NCBI GenBank assembly: GCA_964518335.1
Contig: CAZFDT010000024.1
Coordinates: forward strand, 1 to 64,000
Length of the DNA stretch: 64,000 nt
Direction: 5' to 3'
Source: CAZFDT01 sp964518335
GTDB lineage: Bacteria; Planctomycetota; Phycisphaerae; Phycisphaerales; Phycisphaeraceae
How positions within the stretch are numbered: position 1 is the first letter of the stretch; every line of letters begins with the position of its first letter. A program made the translations under genes and the position numbers. The notes beneath the pieces were generated by a model, which had not been told where the DNA came from, did not search any database, and worked only from the letters and a program-made list of their open reading frames with translations. Of the stretch, positions 60,785 through 64,000 are shown piece after piece.

Positions 60785-61414
60785 GTGGGTATGAATCATG
60801 CTGAAGGCATGGCCGGTCCCAGTCGCACCCATATCGCGCGGGAGAACCGCAACCTGCTTCGTCGCTGGCAGCAGTTCCGCGTGACGGCAGCGTATGTCGC
60901 CGCGGAGTTGGCGAAAGTCCCGTGGGTGGAGCGTGTGGCGATCATCGGGTCAGCCGCGTCGCCACTGGTCAAGGAAGTGCCGCGCTTCCGCGAGTACCGG
61001 CAGGCCGGGATCGAGCTTTGGCACGAGTGCCACGACCTCGACCTGGCGGTGTGGGTCAGCGCGTTGAGCGACCTGCGGCCACTGCAGCGCGCACGCATCG
61101 AGGGGCTTAGACGGGCGGCCCGCGAACGCGACATCACCTTCGCCCATCACCAGGTCGAGATGTTCCTGCTCGACGCCACGGCCGACAGCCACCTCGGCCG
61201 CGTCTGCACGTTCAAACAATGTCCCAAAGCCGGCAAGCGCGAGTGCCTCGTCCCGCACTGCGGCGAGCACGCCTTCCTCAAGCAGGTGCAAGGCTTCACG
61301 TGGCGAGCGAGCAACCTGGCTGCCGACCGGCACGTGGTGCTGTACAACCCGGCGGCCGAGCCGCCGATCGTGCCGGACCCGACCAGGTTCGACGATGAGG
61401 CAAGGGCAACGTGA
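60785..61414 (+). CDS. Putative nucleotidyltransferase-like protein with Cys cluster
   Basis: A 209-residue protein of unrecognised family. VERVAIIGSAASPLVKEVP (about residues 44-62) followed after about 20 residues by CHDLDLAVWVSAL (about 77-89) has the GS-xn-DxD pattern of the minimal nucleotidyltransferase fold. A second half holds four Cys residues (CTFKQC, REC, HCG, about 140-160) that may bind zinc. A basic N-terminal helix precedes the domain. It uses a GTG start; ATGs at 60791 and 60809 are alternatives. It is divergent from the DUF4143 gene and sits next to the integrative element. Confidence 0.55.
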   Translation: MGMNHAEGMAGPSRTHIARENRNLLRRWQQFRVTAAYVAAELAKVPWVERVAIIGSAASPLVKEVPRFREYRQAGIELWHECHDLDLAVWVSALSDLRPLQRARIEGLRRAARERDITFAHHQVEMFLLDATADSHLGRVCTFKQCPKAGKRECLVPHCGEHAFLKQVQGFTWRASNLAADRHVVLYNPAAEPPIVPDPTRFDDEARAT

Positions 61415-61438
61415 CCATGGCTACGAACCGTCACAGCA

Positions 61439-62629
61439 TCAAACCGACGCAGCCTCGGCATTCACGGGGCTGGCGGCGGTGAGCGATACCTCCGCCTGCG
61501 CGGCGCGATCGTGGGCCAACGTGGGGCGACCGGCGGCGGCGTGGGCGAAGTGGGTGTCGGTAACCTGCAGGTAGTGGCGCATGGCGACGGGCTGGGTGTT
61601 GCCGATCCAGGCGCAGACGACGTGCAGCGGGTATTGTTCGGCCAGTTCGGTCTCGCGGGTGCTGCGCAGGTTCTGGAACAGCTTGGGCCACGGCTTGAGC
61701 CCGGCCTGTCGAATGATGCGCAGCAGGTGCGTGCGGAGGTTGACATTGCGCAGGCGATAGCGGTTGATCACGCGTTTCGTGCCGGGTCTTGCTGCCTCGA
61801 ATACCTCGCGCAGGGGCGCCAGCAGTTCGGGGAACAGCGGGACCATGCGCGACTCGCCGCCGGGGTGGTGCTCGGTCTTGGGGCTGTGGACGAGGATGCG
61901 GCCGCGCTCCCAGTCCACGTCGGCCCACTGCAGCGCCAGGTGCTCCGAAGGGCAGCGCAGCCCGCCGAAGCGGCTGAGGGCGAAGATCAATCGCCACTCG
62001 GCGTCGGGGCAGGCGTCGAGTACCTGCTGGGCCTCGTCGCGCGTGATGAAGTACATGCGGCTGGGGTTTGAGCGCACCGCGACCTTGAGGTCGGCGAACG
62101 GATTCCGCTCGATGATGTTCTTGCGGACCGCAGCATGGAAAAACTGCTTGGCGACTCCGCAGCGACGGCGGACGGTGTTGTCGGCCAGGTTCTGCTTCTT
62201 GAGGAACAGCCGCCACTCGTCGGCGTGACCGGGGGTGATCTCGCGTAGCGTTGTGTTGGGGCCGAAGTGTGCAATCAGGCATCGTCGGGTGTGGCGATAT
62301 ACCTCGTGTGTCGTGGGTTTGGTGTCGCTGCGGCTCTTGATGTAGCCATCGAGGAACGGCTGCAGCAGCACGTCGGTCCGTTCGGCGACGAGACCCACAT
62401 TCGCCAGCTTGTCCACGAGCGAGCTGTCGAGGCTGTTGACCCAACGACGAACATCACCATCGGGTTCCTCGCCGTTGCGTGCGGCAAGTACTAACGATTC
62501 CACGTACAGCTTGACGCGGTCGGCGACGCGCTGCGACACCACGCCCAGGCGGATGGTGCGACGTGCCCCGAGGCGGTCGATAAATTGGATGAGGCGATGG
62601 CCGTTGGCCTGTCGAACAATGCTTGCCAT
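61439..62629 (-). CDS. Tyrosine recombinase/integrase
   Basis: A 396-residue site-specific recombinase. The N-terminal SAM-like core-binding region (about residues 80-180) precedes the catalytic domain. The first catalytic Arg is in RFGGLRCPSEHLALQW, the second in LFQNLRSTRETELAE, where the usual His of HxxR is replaced by Gln, a variation common in planctomycete integrases. WIGNTQPVAMRHYLQVT carries the catalytic Tyr. It starts at 62629 with GGAAGGA upstream. It is the terminal gene of the element and follows the TubC-like gene by 16 bp. Confidence 0.88.
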   Translation of the reverse strand: MASIVRQANGHRLIQFIDRLGARRTIRLGVVSQRVADRVKLYVESLVLAARNGEEPDGDVRRWVNSLDSSLVDKLANVGLVAERTDVLLQPFLDGYIKSRSDTKPTTHEVYRHTRRCLIAHFGPNTTLREITPGHADEWRLFLKKQNLADNTVRRRCGVAKQFFHAAVRKNIIERNPFADLKVAVRSNPSRMYFITRDEAQQVLDACPDAEWRLIFALSRFGGLRCPSEHLALQWADVDWERGRILVHSPKTEHHPGGESRMVPLFPELLAPLREVFEAARPGTKRVINRYRLRNVNLRTHLLRIIRQAGLKPWPKLFQNLRSTRETELAEQYPLHVVCAWIGNTQPVAMRHYLQVTDTHFAHAAAGRPTLAHDRAAQAEVSLTAASPVNAEAASV

Positions 62630-62645
62630 AACGTCTGGTCCTTCC

Positions 62646-63074
62646 TCAACCGCCCGCGATGTGCGGACGGGTGTTGCCATCAGGGCGATCAGTGGCCCTG
62701 AAGTCAAGGCGTTTCTGGACAGAATGCGGCGGCGGCTCATCAACCTGCACGCTCACGATGGTGGCGCCGAACGTGGCCTTGACCCGCTTGACGAGGAGCA
62801 GGTCGTCGAGGGCCACGCCGGCGTGGGTAAGTAGGTCCCGCTCGCTTGACGTGCATGCTGGCGTTTCACGCCATGACGGCGGCCCTGGTGCCAGCAGGGC
62901 CAGCAAGTCGGCCTCATGCGCGGCGATAGCCTGGGCCAATGCCGGCGTCACCCGCGATCGCGGCCGATAGAGCACGCGGTCGCCGGATGCTCGAACCTCC
63001 ACGCCCTTTCGACAGAGGTCGACCAGCAGGGCCGCTGCAGCAGATGAGGGATGAGTCACGATGTGACGCTCCAT
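62646..63074 (-). CDS. TubC N-terminal docking-domain-like protein
   Basis: A 142-residue protein. Residues about 13-57 (AAALLVDLCRKGVEVRASGDRVLYRPRSRVTPALAQAIAAHEADLLALL) match the small TubC-type docking fold, often present in mobile elements outside any polyketide context. The C-terminal half is unrecognised. The start at 63074 lies 19 bases inside the end of the upstream DUF3987 gene. Role within the element is unknown; recombination directionality or replication control are possibilities. Confidence 0.6.
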   Translation of the reverse strand: MERHIVTHPSSAAAALLVDLCRKGVEVRASGDRVLYRPRSRVTPALAQAIAAHEADLLALLAPGPPSWRETPACTSSERDLLTHAGVALDDLLLVKRVKATFGATIVSVQVDEPPPHSVQKRLDFRATDRPDGNTRPHIAGG

Positions 63075-64000
63075 TCTTCGACTCGGCCGTTGTCTGGAGC
63101 TGCCACGCCGTTGAGTACGAACAGTTTCGACGGTCGGCCGCCCTTGCCGCTCGGCGCCTTGGTCTCGAAGCGGCCCCACCCGGCTTCCGCGAACTGCGCC
63201 AACTCGCGGAGCGAATCGTCGGTGCTCTTTAGTGAACGCTGCCGCTGCCAGTCGCGGACACTGACCGATCCCCCCTGTCGGAGAATCGCCTCAAGCGCCC
63301 GGCGATGCTGGCCCTGCTCATCGGTCTCATCGATCTCGGCATAGACGCGACGCGCCTCCTGGCCGAACCAGCTCGTGAGTGCAATCGCCGACACGATGCT
63401 GCCCTGGTCAACCTGATGCGACGACTCGAGCGTCGAGTCGTCGGCGGCCCAGCGCGCCATGTGAATGACAAGCGCAAACCTGGCGGTGTAGCTTTCGAGC
63501 TTCGACCAGGCTGACGACAGCTCGCTCTCCAGCTCGACCTGTTCGCGGGCATGGGCGTTATAGAACTCGATCCACACCGCCTTGGCCGCTGCAGTGAGCG
63601 GCAGGATCACCGCCTCGGGCACGTTATCGGCGTTGGTCTGCATGGGTACGTCGTACAGGCGGTCCATGACCGCACGCACCGCCTCCTCCGTGTCAGGGTC
63701 GATGCACGCCTCGGTCCACTGCTTGGCGGTGCGCAGCGGCTTGGCCAGCAGCACCCGCGCGGCGAGGCCGCTGTCGCGGTGCTCCTGGTCGAACGTACGT
63801 TTGAGGATGCCCGGCTGAATGCCGCCGCAGATGCTCACCGACGCCTGGGGCACGTAGATCATGCTCGGGTTCGACCATTTGCGATCCACCACCACCGGCT
63901 GCGCGGTGTGCATCGACAGCCAATTGGCCGCGTCGGTGCCGCCCTTGCCCCCGGCGTAACGGTCGAACGAGCCGAACCACCCCGCCAGTTCGTCACGGGC
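63056..64000 (-). CDS. DUF3987 protein, partial (primase/helicase-like)
   Basis: The visible 314 residues are the C-terminal portion of a longer protein cut by the window edge. GWFGSFDRYAGGKGGTDAANWLS, then PSMIYVPQASVSICGGIQPGILKR and the helical tail (VRDWQRQRSLKSTDDSLREL) match DUF3987, a domain found in element-encoded helicase/primase proteins related to replication. No stop interrupts it. The last codons overlap the TubC-like gene by 19 bases, suggesting coupled translation. The N-terminal ATPase motifs lie outside the window. Confidence 0.8.
   Translation of the reverse strand, partial: ARDELAGWFGSFDRYAGGKGGTDAANWLSMHTAQPVVVDRKWSNPSMIYVPQASVSICGGIQPGILKRTFDQEHRDSGLAARVLLAKPLRTAKQWTEACIDPDTEEAVRAVMDRLYDVPMQTNADNVPEAVILPLTAAAKAVWIEFYNAHAREQVELESELSSAWSKLESYTARFALVIHMARWAADDSTLESSHQVDQGSIVSAIALTSWFGQEARRVYAEIDETDEQGQHRRALEAILRQGGSVSVRDWQRQRSLKSTDDSLRELAQFAEAGWGRFETKAPSGKGGRPSKLFVLNGVAAPDNGRVEEWSVTS

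Larger units (their letters stand above)
61415..64000. mobile_element. One end of an integrative element
   Basis: A tyrosine recombinase, a TubC-like protein and a DUF3987 protein lie head to tail on the minus strand with tight spacing, a gene set typical of planctomycete integrative elements. The recombinase is at the outer (left) edge, so the attachment site should lie at about 61415-61440. The element continues beyond the window. I saw no duplicated att core. Confidence 0.6.

Noticed and set aside
49037..61440. Possible tRNA-Val att duplication flanking the accessory region
   Set aside because: I looked for the tRNA 3' end near the recombinase gene at about 61.4 kb and did not see a copy.

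Overview
This is a high-GC (mostly about 65-70% by eye) bacterial chromosome segment. Gene content points to a planctomycete, probably class Phycisphaerae: two bactofilin-type genes in tandem, a GH38 mannosidase, a GH116-like glycosidase beside Gfo/Idh/MocA oxidoreductases and a sugar ABC importer, Uma2, DUF1328 and SpoIIE-type phosphatase genes, and a planctomycete-style tyrosine recombinase. The assignment is from content only. Several genes look leaderless, with a -10 box 6-9 bases before the start codon.

Left end (1-2548): a decayed chromosomal integron. Three small genes on the minus strand lie in gene cassettes whose boundary heptamers (R' and R'') are exact reverse complements of each other: GTTAGAC/GTCTAAC, GTTATCC/GGATAAC and GTTAGGT/ACCTAAC. 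A divergent remnant of an integron integrase lies beyond the first cassette. One attC site has been split by an internally deleted IS110/IS1111-like element. The cassettes encode a DUF6602-type putative nuclease, a free-standing EF-Tu domain-2-like protein and a small membrane protein. From 2.98 to 3.23 kb three stem-loop repeats precede trpS.

Core region (3.4-48.1 kb): housekeeping and metabolism. In order: trpS, queD, small envelope proteins, two bactofilins, an RND efflux pair, mannosidase, aldolase, a HAD phosphatase, purA, uppS, then a sugar-use locus (two sugar-modifying enzymes and a GH116-like glycosidase, divergent from a binding protein and two permeases). These are followed by two unknown genes, a SpoIIE-type phosphatase, a kinase-like protein, a radical SAM protein, an acyl-CoA ligase, leuB, a SPOR lipoprotein, Uma2, an M42 peptidase, coaB, an M16-like protein, a divergent squalene/phytoene synthase homologue, a second Gfo/Idh protein, a TrkA-N protein, a dienelactone hydrolase, a cyclophilin, a pseudouridine synthase, a desaturase and mraZ without rsmH.

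Accessory region (about 48.9-64 kb): starts at a tRNA-Val(GAC) gene with its own promoter and terminator. It holds a nucleotidyltransferase gene interrupted by an in-frame amber codon next to two paralogous winged-helix-like proteins, a phosphatase fragment, a hipBA toxin-antitoxin pair, a SNF2 helicase with a coiled-coil/zinc partner, a broken AbiEi gene with an intact palindromic operator, a SWIM-domain protein, a DUF4143 ATPase and a nucleotidyltransferase-like protein. The last 2.6 kb is one end of an integrative element (tyrosine recombinase, TubC-like protein, DUF3987 protein) that runs off the window.

Two short words recur on both strands across genes and intergenic DNA far above base-composition expectation: CAACTGCA (about 21 copies) and CCCCCGGAA (about 16 copies).
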